A stretch of 64,000 nt of DNA from contig OX155980.1 of NCBI GenBank assembly GCA_944548615.1, positions 38,012,381 through 38,076,380 of the forward strand, written 5' to 3'. A model generated the notes under the pieces. It was not told the DNA's origin. It saw only the letters and a program-made list of their open reading frames with translations, and ran no database searches. Source of the DNA: Micropterix aruncella (lineage: Eukaryota > Arthropoda > Insecta > Lepidoptera > Micropterigidae). This document shows, piece by piece, positions 47,001-58,903 of the stretch. The first letter of the stretch is position 1; each line of letters begins with the position of its first letter. The position numbers and the translations under genes are program-made.

Positions 47001-50000
47001 ATGAGTAAACGCAATAGAACGTCATTTCCTGAGCATAGCAAATTAAAACTACCATCGATACCGGTAAAAGAATCTGCGACGTTAAAAAGGTTACTATTCC
47101 ATTACATTACTATTATCAACTTTCAACGAAAAGCCGACAGCCTTGTGAAAAGGAGGCAACGTTTCTGTACGCATTGTTAAATTTTACGCACTCTCCCCTT
47201 GATTTCTAAAAATGTTTTCTTTTGCTTTTTCCGAGTGTCTCTTTATAAAATATATTTTTTTTTCGCTGATAATGCTGGCATCAGCAGGGCCTGACCTAAC
47301 AGGCTAACAAGATCAAAAAAGTCTAGCATAGGGGGCCTTGGGCTGCAGGCAGGGTCGGCCCAGAGAATGGGCCTCGTCCCGGGGCGCAGCATAAAGGGGG
47401 CACCCTACAAACGAATTATTCCATTATTGATTGTCAAATTGAATTAAAAAATGGTTATTTATATTTAAAACGCATTCGGCGCGAAACAGGAACGTCGAAA
47501 GATCCTGTCGTTATCCTCCAAAAACCTCCATGTAACAGCCCAGATCCAGACTTCGAATAAAATATACGGAGTTTCCAAAAAAATATGTTTTATAAAAAGA
47601 ATAAAAATGAATTTTGTGGTACCCGACGTTTCGGCTATGTTGCAACCACCCTTGTCCACGGTAGACCCTATTTAGGTCTACCCTGGACAACGGGCGGTTT
47701 ATACATCGCCGAAACGTCGGCTGCTACAAACTTCCCGCGGTAAATTCGTTTTTATTTTATGTATAATGTCAAACAATCGTAATAGCCTTCGTTTTTATTT
47801 AAAAATATTTTTACTGTCACTTTGAAGGGTCAGGAGAATGCGTTCCTTTAAAACTTGAAATAATATGAAAATATGATTATGTTGGCATTGATTTCTTTAA
47901 AAATAATATACCTAATTAGTTATTTGATTCTCTAAATAAATCATAAATCAGTTAAAACGAAACGTTAGCAATGTAAGAAGTTATATTGCGGCAAATAAAT
48001 TGATCGTAACAATAAAAAATATTAACAATAATAAAAAACACGACTGCCGTTACAGAAAATGAACTATTGTATTTATGATTATTTTTATTACGGTTTTTTT
48101 TATTAAAATTGTGGTCTATGTATTTATCTATATAGATACATGTATATTTACGGAATGTACTCCATCAGACCTTTCATTTGACACTAAACGATATATTTAT
48201 GTTAATTTATTGACAATTGGATATTTGGACATTTACACAACTACTTATTTGAGATTTGAACAGTAAAGGCGGTGTTATTATACTGTGATAAAGGTGACCT
48301 ATAACGCTCGAGGTGACAACGATTTTAACAATACGTCAATATTCTAAATCAGTTAATCCACATTAAATCACACACGTCTACAGCGCTTAGAAGTTATTAT
48401 GGAATAAAACAACGGAAAACATACATATGTAGATGAATCCTGAACTACGCTTCTTTTTGTTGGACAGTCGTCTCAAAAAGCTTCAGCAGCAATAAGAGGT
48501 CTCAATCGCCTTCTATTCCGTTGTATTAAAATATATCCTAAAACCTTACAATCTCATTTCGTCAATATCAAACCTTACAAGGCATTTTCGCCAACTGCTC
48601 GTCGACTTTATTTATGAAATAAATATTTAGATCAAATAAATCCCTGGATACTTACCGGGAAAGTCTTGAAAGGACACATTCGATTTTTTTAAAATTTTCA
48701 AAATCAATGGCTAGGCGACGCAACTCGAACAGTCAAACGCATGCTATTTTGTCGCCGAGCGGAGGTATTTTACATCTATTTAATTATTTAGTCATTATAA
48801 GCGGTAATAGGATGAGTCCTAACCTAAGGGGGGGGGGGGGGCAAACCGGGGTACCTGCTACGGGCGGAATCTTGAAGGGGCGCTGAATCCATTTGTTTGA
48901 ATAAAACACCTATTTTACTATAGCGCGTCGAACTATCGATTGTTCATTTGCTTTTGGAACGCATCCTAATTTGATTTTTGAACGCGTGCGCCGTGCGTGT
49001 GATATCTCTGACAGGGGAATTCCTGTTGCGTCTAGAAAAAAACCTCCCCAAAGAATAAAGGGGACGGGGCATCCGACCGGGGCCAATTAAACCCGAACGC
49101 CCGAACGTCAAGCGAGGACAGATATTTATGTGGCTTTATTAGGTGAGCTAGTAATTCGCGTTGGTTTTATTTGTCAGCAACTACTCTTTCAAACGTGACG
49201 CTATAATTATTAGTTGATGTTTTAGTTAACCCGTATATATTATTATATGATGGTAATAGATTATATTGCGGAAAGTTAAGCTCGGCGTGTAAATAAATCT
49301 GTAGCAAGGTTAGATAGAGCTGTAGCAAAAATGTAGCAAATTTTCTGCAACCTAAGGATTGAAGGTTGGCTTGTGCGTTGTCTACGCTGTATATATTAAT
49401 GCTACACACAAACATATATTATTAGCAAATAGGTAAAAAGAGTGCACATTTACTTAAGGGTCTTCTTATTTAAAAAATCACACCCAGTTTGAAATTAAGA
49501 ATCTCAAATGCTGGAGGACGCCAATGTCAAGTTTTTGCCCCATCTCGGAAAAATCGTAGACTCCGGGCTGAGCAATAAACAATATTCTATTCTATGATCT
49601 TAAAATATACCCCTTTTCTCTTACATAGGCCTCCGTCTGAAATGCAGGAGGGCATGACTCGCAAGAATATCTTGGAGAGTATCCATTTTAAAAACGAGCC
49701 TCCAGGGGGAGCTAAGAAGATATACACTCATCGAGTTGAAAGTACTTCGCGAGCCAGCAGCGCCAATAATTCTGGAAAACGATCGAACGACCAATATCGA
49801 GAGCTAAATTTAACAGAGAGTTCGGCAATGAAATTGCGGCCGGCGGTACCGCCTCAGCACGAAATCATACAGCGAGTTAGGGAAGACCGTGAAGGCTTTC
49901 TTTATATGAGCTACGCAGTGCCCAAGAATAACGCCTACTTTACGCCCTATTATTTGGAGTAAGTTATTGACTTCTTGTAGTTCTTCTCCTATCGGTGGTT

Positions 50001-53000
50001 TAGTTGTAGTTCTTCTCCTATCGTACGCGATGAAAATCAGGGAAAAGGACGAAATGTTTTTATTCTGGAATCATAACCCGTTTAAAACGATCGACAGATA
50101 GTACCTATTTAATCTCAAATACAATAAAGTAAGATCGTTTTAAATGAATTGAAACCCTTTCAGAATATACAAGTTTTTCATTAAAATTAAGCAAATTTCA
50201 TTAACCTGAAGAGTGTCTCGGTAAAGAGGGTGGGGTTTTTTTTTAAACACACGACAGCAATAAGCCTGCACGATGCCGTGCAAATCAAAGCACAAACAAA
50301 TATCCAAATAGGACTTCTTGAAAAATAATGAAATGAAGTATCGTTACAAACGCTCAAGTGTCTAACTTGACCGCTGGTTTGGTCAAGATCAAGAAAAGAA
50401 AAAAAACGCTTGTGTCACCCCAAGACTTTCTCGGCAAGTAGCCAGTGACTTATATCTGAATATTAATTTTATAAATAAAGTCGATTAGCAGTTGGCGAAA
50501 CTTAATGAAAATTAATGCATACTGCAAACGCGGGTCGCCTTTTGCCTTCAAATTCGAATTTCGAACGAGCCACGCTAGGGCCTTACTATTTAATTAATGT
50601 ATGGCGGAGTTTAAACAGTGTAGCTTGTATATCAGGTATTCCAACCAAAAATTCACAATGTGATTTCGGCCCAACAAGACGTACCAAATTTCAAGTCTAA
50701 GCCCAATATTTCGATATTGAAGTCTGACTAGCGCGCCCTTCAAATCTCTACGTCAAATATTTCGAGACTGATAGCTAGTGCGCCCCCTGTGGATTTCAAC
50801 CATAATCTTTTGAACTCTTGCCATGACCAAATGATGCCTGCATACCAAATTTCAGCTCAATCGGATTAAGCGCTTGGGTGCCTTCTAGGAGGAATACATA
50901 CATACAGACAGACAGACAGACATATAGGCAGTCTTCAATTCAATAATCTGGAAATGGTCTTAATCGTCTTAGGGGGGCACCTCCTAGTGGACCGATTTTA
51001 ACCACAATCTTTTTAACTCCTGCCATGATCAAATTAAAATCTAACTCTTGCCATGCCTGCATGTTAAATTTCGGCTCAACCGGATAAAGCGTTTGGGCGC
51101 TATCGAGAAGGTATACACAAACAAACACACACACACAGAGACACATAGATAGACAATTTTAATCAGAAAATGGTTATAATCGTCTCAGGGATATTTCTGA
51201 ATGTATGTCTGAATGGATATTTCCATCTTAATCTCGAAAAAAATGCGCATTCACAATACTTTCCCATGGGCGGGAATAGTAGAATGTATCACAAGGGAGC
51301 AAAATAATATTTTTACGGTGAGGGCGCTTTTTTGAATCCAGAGCGAAGTGAGGGATTCTAGAGTAGAATCCCGAGCGTAGCGAGGGATTCTTTAGTAGAA
51401 TTCTGAACGTAGCGAGGGATTCAAAATAGCGCCAGAGCCAAAAATATTTTGCGCCCGAGTGATACACTCTACTTTTCATCCCCCTCTATGAGAAAATAAT
51501 ATATGAGACTTTAATATGAGAGAAATAATATGAGAAAAATAAATATGAGACTTTGTCGGGTGTCTCATTAAGGAAAGTCTCCACGTTTTTGATTGAGAAC
51601 ACTTTGGATTTTGTAGGTTTTAATCCATTAGACATCCTCTGCAGATACGCTCCATATGTGTCCACATTTCGAATATGTGTCCAGGTTTACGTCGTTATTA
51701 CAACTGACTGTTGATTTTAATATTGAGTAGGTACTCCAAAGAGTGGATAGTTGTTTAGTTGTGGCTAAGTACTGGAAGTAGGCCAAAAACAGAGATTCTG
51801 AAAAATTCTTGGCGCCTCTTGCATTTCTCCATTCAATAAAATTTCCATAGCCTTTCATATATTTCTCCCGGGATTTTGCAGGTAATAGATAATCAATCAC
51901 ATTTCTTGCCTCAGTTCTAATGCTTTCAGGAGTTAAATCCATACTTTCAATGTCACTTGAAGAAGTCATTTTTCAAAACAAAACAATGACTTTCTTACAA
52001 TCCGTGAAAATTGTCGAAAACGCGGGCGACAAAAACAATTGACGTTCGCGCGTTTTTAATTTCGTTTGTTTTTTTTTATTCAGCCGGCGCGGCGGCGCGA
52101 CTAGGGGCCGTCGTACCAGCCAGTCTTTATTCAAACAATATTTTCGTTAGTTTTCTTCGGCGCTGAAGACTAAGATGTTCCAAATTCAAAAAGTGCGCCG
52201 CAAAGATAAATTGCGGCGCACTTATTCAAAAAGTAAGCCGCAAGAAAGCACTTTATAAGTGCGCCGCAAGATAATTGCGGCGCACTTATAAAGTTTCTTA
52301 TAGAAAACACCACTTTTGGGCGCACTTAAAGGCGAACCGAGTCGTCCTTTTCGAATAGATGGGATGAAAAGTAATAACCATCATGATGGTTATTTTATAA
52401 TATGTTTCAGGATGTCGAGGTCAGTTGTTTGCTCTGTACTCTGGCTTTGCTTTAGCTTCGAAGTACTGCATCTCGGGCAGTTTATTAAAAAGGTTGCCCA
52501 TTATCAAATTGTTATTTTCGCTATCTTTTGAACTCTTGCCATGACCAAATGATGCCTGCATACCACATTTTAGCTCAATCGGATTAAGTGCTTGGGCGCT
52601 ATCTAGGAGGAATACATACATACAGACAGACAGACAGACAGACACACAGGCAGACTTCAATCTGAAAATGGTCTTCATCGTCTTAGGGGGGCTCAAAACA
52701 GATATTCCGTCTTCATATAGAAATATTTTTTTTGCGCGTTCACAATACTTTCCCTCCTGGTCGGTTGGTGGGCCGGGAACGTAAAAATCGGTTGTGTCAC
52801 CACAAGACTTTCCCGGCAAGTAGCCAAGGGCTGATTTTATCTGAATAATAAGTTGATATATAAAGGCGATGGGCGCCCTCTCTCGGCTGGCGGAAGAAAC
52901 CGGTTGGCCCTTCCATCTGTTGGCCCTTAGCCGAGAAACGAACTATTTCCATTTAAATAGTCAAACAATGCCTTTTACCTATATTTTATATTGATCGAAG

Positions 53001-56000
53001 AATATCAAAATTACTAAATGTACAAAATAATAAGCACTGATTAAATATAAAAAAAAGAAATATCAAATCAAATATCTACTTGAAAAACAACGTAACTCAC
53101 GCTATTTATCGGACATGATATAAACTGTTAAAATAGAGATTTTTTGTATTTCTTGTTTATTTATTACAATAAAAAATATGACACCAAAAAAATACGGTAT
53201 AAAAGTTTAGGAATATCGAAATATGCCAATTAGTACTGAAATGCGTGGTATTCCTAATGTGATGGCCACCAACTGAGGTCGTGAACTTTCTCCAACTCCT
53301 GTATCGGTCCTACCGATTTTGTGGTTGAATTTAACCAAGTTTACATTTCTGTTGAATGTAATCTTGTAGCACTTACTGACATTAAAAGTTAGTCTAAGCT
53401 GATGACTGAACAGTTTAAGTCGATTAATGTCCTCTTGGATTCCAATACAAATTAACTTCGCATCTCAGCTCCGATGTCGTTGATGTACACAATAAAAAAT
53501 AAGGGCCCAAGGTGTAATCCAGAAGAAATCATATTACAATTAATTAGGTACTAATATTGAGATGAGTGTATGTACTTAAGATAAATGTTTTTTTAGGGTA
53601 TTACCATACAAAAACCTCGACAAAACGAATTATTTAACAATAAGTGCGAATGGAGTGACTCATTACACAACTAACAACATGGTATTTACAAGCCTGAACG
53701 ACTGGGAAAAGGAGTATAACAAATTTCATTCGCTGATGGAAGTAGGTTGAAAATTCTTATCTAATATGATTTAATTATTTTTAAAAACATTATAGACTTT
53801 AAAAACGCAGTTTATAAGAACAGCGAAAATAAGAATTGTATACGTTATACAAAGAATTGTAATAAAAAAATAGATGACATCATCAACGACGTTTTTACAA
53901 AATTTATTTTTCCTGCTGTTTACTTTGTAAAAGGAAATTTCTAGAATAGGTATTTGTTGCTTCCTTTTCAGATAGATTTTTTTAAGCTCTTTCGCATGTG
54001 GAAAGGCTTCTATCTGTGGAGGAAAACAATTCAGCACAAAAAAATGTTGGCGAACAGAAAATCACTGGAGAAGGCGTCGTTCATTCTGAATCCGGTGCTG
54101 TCGAGCGCATTGCTGACAGTTCAATCGCGATGTTGCGACATGTATAAGCAAAGCTTCAGTGATACGACCCTGGACATGGACACGCCGTTGTTTTATTTCA
54201 TAGAAAAACAGGTATACTTAAATTGCAAACATTAAAAAATATTCTTATATGATGAGTCTGTCCGGCCGTCGCACACTGGGCGACCCTATTAAAGGCGACA
54301 TAATATTTATGAAGTAACTAATAATAGGAGGCATTTTTTATTATTAAAAAAGATGATATCATTTAATTGTAATGTTGACCAAGTTTCACGGACTTTTTAT
54401 TTGTTTCGGTACTCTAAATCTTAATAAATTTAAATATGTTCTTATATTTCTCATGTGTTTATTCAAATATAATAAAGCATAAAATTATCATAAGAATAAA
54501 GATAAAAAATCAACCAATTAAACATATTGGAATCACATTGATCTTCGCTACTGCCAACCTCATGATCATTGGCCATTTCTAGATTGCATTAGTCATTTCT
54601 AGATTGCACAAGTATTCGTCGATTGTTATCGTTGTCATCACGAGATTGCTGAAAGTATTTTTGTTCATTTGTTGTTTATCATTTTGTTGAAGTAATCAAA
54701 TGATCCTAATTAATAAGCATTTATATATAGTGAATAATGTCTGTATTGGTATCTATCCTACAAGATTTTCTTAAGTGAAATAGTCGTTTTTGTACTCTTT
54801 CTGACTAGTTTCCAAAACATCCTCTGTGAGCTCGCCTATACAAAAAATGCTAATGGCAAAAAAGCTACAACGTCGCTGCCATGGATGAGTAACTTATGCA
54901 CAGATGCACTCATTGTGTACCATCCATACCTATTGTTGGATACAAAGCTTAGCTCTTTCAATATAGTAAGCTTTAAAAGTTTCATCTATATATAATGGCA
55001 ACTTCAAATCACAACCAAGATATTGGCAAATCTGTAGATATGATTTTCCTCCAGGCCTATTATCTCAGCTGAAGCGGTTGAGTTTGCGAAAACAATTCTA
55101 GCATTATTGCCATCATTGGTGTTTCCGTCTCCTTGTCTACTATTAAACTCTTTTTTAATAAAATGTCTGTCTTTTCGGTAATTCTTGTGTGGGGTTTAAC
55201 TGATGTCATGCAATTGAGGGCCTAATTTCTCCTTATAGCCACCACTCTCCTTCCATTTTGCTACAAAATTCAGTTTTTGACGGATTTTTCCAATGGTCAA
55301 GAAAGTTGTCGATGTAAACTTTCTCCAAAATATAACTGACTAACTTCTACCCTCAGCTTCACAGTGGGTAGTTACAAAAGACCTTACAGATCTAGGTGAC
55401 ATCAAGGGCTGGAAACAAGCCCCCCACTCTATCTACTACTACCCTCAGCTTCGTCTGCGAAAAAGACAAATTATGCCAGCGGTTTAATTTGGGATATAGC
55501 TTATCTAAAGAGTTCAATTGAGAGTTAAATTGAGAGTTAAAATCTATTGTCAGTTACATTTTAAGGTCAAACTATATTAATTTATTGTTGTTTTACTTGG
55601 GCATTTAATAAAACCTTGATCGGAAAAGCGTAGGGGGTTTACAGTTTTTTTAATGTTATGTAGTACACACCCGATAAATAAAATTAAAAGTATATGTGTT
55701 TACTTAAGGAGATCTTTTTAGAAATTATTGGTGTTTCTCCCCTCGATGTTAGTATAACCAGACTGCTAGGTGATCTCTGGTGGAGCAGGCCAAATATAAT
55801 TGCCCATGTGAGAAAAAGTTCTCCCTCAAATCGATTCCTACCGCCTTCAGTGACTATCCCTTGGGATTTATTGATGATCATAGTAACGCATCATTCATTT
55901 GTACCGAGTTCACAGACCTACTCCATTTCTGCCCCTTTGAATGATTTAAGCCTGGTTGCTCTTGGAGGTCAGAATTGCTCGCTCGCACAGCCAGCGTAAG

Positions 56001-58903
56001 TATCAGCGTAAGTATCAGTTCATTCTGGCTGTAAGGTCTGCAAAATCATTTTTATTGTCGTCCAATAAATGATGGCCATTTCCCCTTCGCAATCGTGATA
56101 TTTTCCATATTCTATTTTGAGTAGAGTTCAAATAATTGCCCATCTAAAACATCGCCTTTCAATTGGACCCTCATGTTATTCACGATCGAAAGTTTCACAA
56201 TGAGAGGCCATAGAAGGAATATACAAATACATTTCTCGTTATTATAAAATTAGGTTTTTTTTACCTGATTCACTTTTCTAGCTTAAAGATGTATTTCTAC
56301 CTTTTTACCGTTTTCCTTTAGGAGTCCTTTAAGATAAAGTCCTGAATAAAATTTTTAGGCATTTATAAGGGGATTTTTTAATTAAAACCTGGAATGTTTA
56401 ATGCATAATACATATTACCAAAATTTTTAAATCAACTGTTATATTTTTCCATTTTTCAACTCCCGATCATTTATTCTCCCAGGGTTAAATTGTGAAAAAA
56501 GCGCCAAATGCATCTCAATATTTTAAAAAAGAGTATTTCCCGAATTTCTTTTATATAGCATAGCTGGTTATTGACATATTGTTTTCCCCTTTTTCACCCT
56601 TTTAGGGATTGAATTTCGAAGAATCCCTAAATACCTATTAGTGAATTTAAAAAGCCCCCTTTCTATCTAAAATTTGGCTTTCCACTTTTCCCCCGATTAC
56701 TTCCTTTAGAAGTTATTTGTAAAAAAAAACAAAAAAAATGGTTAGGTATTTGTATGAGGAACATTTAACAATTAAAACCGATTTGATATTTCGTCGGGAT
56801 TAAGATATAATATGAAAACCGTAAAGCCACATTTTATATTTTTCCCTTTATCGACTCCCGATTATTCCCTTCTTGGGCAAACTTTTGAAAAACCGCCCCA
56901 TAATTTTAATATTATATTATTTTCCCTGACGTTCACATTTATAGCTAAACCAGTTATAGAGATATCGTTTATCCCCTTTTGACCATTTTAAAAGTTGTAA
57001 ATAACTAAGCTAATACTAAGTAACTAAGCTAGAACTAATAACTAAGCTAGAACTAAGTAAATACCTATTATTTGATTTTAAACGCCGAATATTTGTCCTA
57101 AATAAAATTTTTCTTTATTGACTTTATATATTTTCCGATTTTTAACTCCCGATTATTCTCTTTAAAGAGATTATTAGATAAAAATCCTAAATAAAATCTG
57201 TATGTATTTAAATAATTAACCTTTTTTTGAGTAAAACCGATCTGATATTTAATCGTGCTTAAGAGTTATTAGGAAACCCGCAAAAAACATTTTATTACTT
57301 TTCAATCACTTCTACCTCGATCATTCCCTTCAAGAGATGTTTAGGGAAAAATCCTTAATACAGATTTTAGGCATTAATTTGGGGAACCTTTTTTAAATAA
57401 AACTGATCTGATATTTAAACAAACTTAAGAGATATTAAGAAAATTGCAAAAAACATTTTAGCTCTTTTCGAATTTTTTAACCTCGATTATTTCCTTTCAG
57501 AGATATCGAGAGAAAAAACCTAAATTTAATTTCTAGGCATTTATTTATACGGGAAAAGTTTTCTGAGTAAAACTGATCAGATATTTAACCAAGATTAAGA
57601 GATATATAAAAAACCGCAAAAAGCGTTTTAGCCCTATTCGATTACTACAATCCCGATTATTCCCTTTAATATATGATTAGGGAAATATCCTGTACTTAAT
57701 TTTTAGGAATTAATGTACGGTATCTTTTTTTTAGTAAAACCTATCTGATATTTAATTGGATTTAAGAGATATTAAGACAACCGCAAGAAAAAGGTGTTTG
57801 CTCACTTCAATCACTTCAATCCCCTTACCAATATAAAGAGGTAAAGTTTGTGAGGTTGTAGAAAGTAATCTCTGGATATACTGAACCGATTTTGAAAATT
57901 CTTTTACCAATAGAAAGCCACGTTATTTGTAAATGTCATAGGCTATATTAATCCGAAAAATGAAAACACTTTTTCGTGGTAGTCGGATTTGTAAAGTAAG
58001 TCGGAGAAAAAACGGTCGAACGAAAACGTTTCTAACTAACGCTGCCTTAACGATGAGAGACATATAATTAAGTTCTAGGGTAAAGTTGTAGAGCTTCATA
58101 ATGCCTACAAAAAAGTCAGCAAAAGCATATGTGTAACTTTTATATTTAAGTCACAAAAAGTAGTTTTTTATATTAAAAAAATAATTTTGATCGTTAGGTC
58201 ATGTTTATTGGTCATATAATCAACAATTATGAATTCATATCAAAATAAGTAAATTTATCGTCTCAAGTGTTTAAAACAAAAGACTTTTCCCTTTTACTGC
58301 CTATAATTTCCCTTTTACTGCATAAATGGTTAAAGAGATAAGACACTCACAAGAAGACATTCACAAATAACGGTAATATAGTTAAATTGGCATGCAAATA
58401 CATACATACATATGCAGTAAAAATATAACCCTTCTTTTGGCAGTCAGGAAATAAATCATAGCACTCAGTACTAACCGAACCACACTAATAATTTCATCAC
58501 AAGTAAAAAGTTTTACCGCCCAACGAAGTGGGCACGGGTCAGCTAGTATATACAATGGATAAATAAATAACCCACAAGTATAAAAAAAACCATAGCAAAA
58601 ATAATTATAAATACAATAGTCCACTTTCTGTAACGGCAGTCGGGAGTGTTTTTTTAATTCTTTTTAATATATTTACTTGTTACAGATGGAACGCATAGAG
58701 CACGTGAGAGATTTACTAGTTGAATATCGGTCCAGTACACTCGAAATGATTTCCCAAGCCTGCCACGATGCTTTAGAATTGGAAGGCTTCACGTGGGATG
58801 ACCATAATTTTCCACCCTTTGAGATAGTTCGCGGCAAGTCCCAAGGCGGTATGACATACACGGAGAAGGCGAACAAGAGAAAGTATTGCGAAAGACTATC
58901 GTG
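47001..58903 (+). CDS. Axonemal dynein heavy chain (DNAH3/7/12-like), 5' part, 5 exons
   Basis: Exons: 47001-47089 (inferred first), 49629-49958, 53597-53741, 53972-54211 and 58686-58903, total 1022 nt. All have AG/GT borders and matching phases. The protein continues off the window. Visible family features of the N-terminal tail are HEIIQRVREDREGFLYMSYA, YKNLDKTNYLTISANGVTHY, FKLFRMWKGFYLWRKT and NPVLSSALLTVQSRCCDMYK, then EHVRDLLVEYRSSTLEMISQ. This region lies well before the linker and AAA motor and holds intermediate and light-chain contacts. Family knowledge: these are single-headed inner-arm dyneins of motile cilia and sperm flagella. Exon 1 (MSKRNRTSFPEHSKLKLPSI) is inferred from phase and a KLPSI-like start, and its donor GTTACT is weak. 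The next exon would lie beyond 64000, because no matching exon is seen after 58903. Confidence 0.82.
47280..47760. repeat. TE fragments in dynein intron 1
   Basis: A GC-rich segment with CAGGGTCGGCCCAGAGAATG resembles one end of a hAT-type element (47350-47400). A foldback follows at 47625-47735: GACGTTTCGGC pairs with GCCGAAACGTC, and GGTAGACC pairs with GGTCTACC around a short loop. There is no coding sequence. Confidence 0.45.
48005..48460 (-). repeat. Dispersed repeat family S, intron copy (dynein intron 1)
   Basis: The reverse complement follows the copy in the tandem unit: GTATGTTTTCCGTTGTTTTA, then AATAACTTCTAAGCGCT, TCAAATAAGTAGTTGT, ATAGTTCATTTTCTGTAACG. It lacks the ~500-bp insertion found in the unit copies. 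Confidence 0.65.
48580..48690 (+). repeat. Dispersed repeat family R, terminal fragment (copy D)
   Basis: It matches the last ~110 bp of copy A: TTTTCGCCAACTGCTCGTCG, a TTATGAAATAAATATTTAGA block and TACTTACCGGGAAAGTCTTG. From 48700 to 49628 I see a G15-like run (48830-48842) and no gene. Confidence 0.55.
50390..51260 (-). repeat. Dispersed repeat family R, copy B (uninterrupted)
   Basis: Inverse of copy A at 3420-5020 without the 664-bp insertion, so it serves as the empty-site reference. It contains the CAGACAGACAGACAGACATA run and the CTCGGCAAGTAGCCAG end. Confidence 0.7.
51325..51425. repeat. Three tandem ~31-bp repeats (GAGCGTAGCGAGGGATTC)
   Basis: Three units of GAATC..GAGCG(A/T)AG(C/T)GAGGGATTC, each followed by T(A/T)(T)AGAGTA or TTTAGTA spacers. 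The flanking GGCGCTTTTTTGAATC and GATTCAAAATAGCGCC form an inverted pair around the array. Confidence 0.75.
51628..51969 (-). pseudogene. N-terminal fragment of a tyrosine-recombinase-like (Crypton/Ngaro-type) protein
   Basis: An intact 113-codon minus-strand frame starts with ATG at 51969. Its core (LLPAKSREKYMKGYGNFIEW, LFLAYFQYLA, STLWSTYSILKSTV) is the SAM-like core-binding domain pattern of eukaryotic tyrosine recombinases and their domesticated relatives. The catalytic domain is absent, and the last residues after YSK do not fit the family, so it is truncated. It lies antisense in dynein intron 2, bounded by tandem repeats on the left and hairpin repeats on the right. Confidence 0.5.
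52185..52295. repeat. Two adjacent GCGCCGCAA hairpins
   Basis: AAGTGCGCCGCAA pairs with TTGCGGCGCACTT (52190-52222), and ATAAGTGCGCCGCAA pairs with TTGCGGCGCACTTAT (52254-52290). Both are near-perfect palindromes with short loops. A third half-unit, AAGTAAGCCGCAAG, lies between them. Confidence 0.85.
52380..52860 (-). repeat. Dispersed repeat family R, copy C (partial)
   Basis: Contains the GTACTGCATCTCGGGCAG end, the CAGACAGACAGACAGACAG run and the CCCGGCAAGTAGCCAAG end, with an internal deletion compared with copy B. Confidence 0.65.
53240..53530 (-). pseudogene. Non-LTR reverse transcriptase remnant
   Basis: The minus-strand frames give LGPLFFIVYINDIGAEM (the box between the B and C motifs), then in another frame FNVSKCYKITF and KFNHKIG, the region after the catalytic domain. 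Parts, including the FADD box, are deleted. It lies directly upstream of dynein exon 3 and antisense to it. Confidence 0.55.
54770..55200 (-). pseudogene. Decayed copy of an insect multi-copy ORF of unknown function
   Basis: The minus-strand pieces are collinear across frame changes: GNTNDGNNARIVFANS (near 55130), IGLEENHIYRFANIL, YIDETFKAYYIERAKLC, RYGWYTMSASVHKLLIHGSD and GELTEDVLETS (near 54800). I know this pattern from uncharacterised, often multi-copy insect and cnidarian proteins (GNTNDGNTARRFF and MP.SVHK.LIHG boxes). I cannot assign a function. At least three frameshifts make it a pseudogene. It lies antisense in dynein intron 4. Confidence 0.45.
55200..56260. other. Dynein intron 4, further decayed sequence
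   Basis: AT-rich sequence. The stretch 55200-55430 may continue the pseudogene at 54770-55200. The overlapping ~100-codon frames near 55690-55999 on both strands have no recognisable motif. Confidence 0.3.
56290..57850. repeat. Diverged ~167-bp tandem satellite in dynein intron 4
   Basis: About eight to nine diverged monomers. The landmark GATCTGATATTTAA recurs at about 57239, 57407, 57573 and 57742, a spacing of 166-169 bp, with a more diverged copy at 56785. Each monomer also has AAGAGATATTAAG, AAACCGCAAAAA, a TCCCGATTATTCCCTTTA block and TTTTTAGGCATTTAT. Confidence 0.8.
58490..58683 (+). repeat. Dispersed repeat family S, end fragment abutting a dynein exon
   Basis: CAATAGTCCACTTTCTGTAA and a T-rich run ending TTTTTAATATATTTACTTGT match the right end of family S at 19890-19950. 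The splice acceptor (TTACAG at 58680-58685) follows within a few bases. Upstream, CCCAACGAAGTGGGCACGGG (58520-58540) is another widespread insect repeat motif. Confidence 0.6.

Noticed and set aside
51325..51425. CRISPR-like short repeat array
   Set aside because: Three tandem units without unique spacers in a eukaryotic intron; an ordinary minisatellite.
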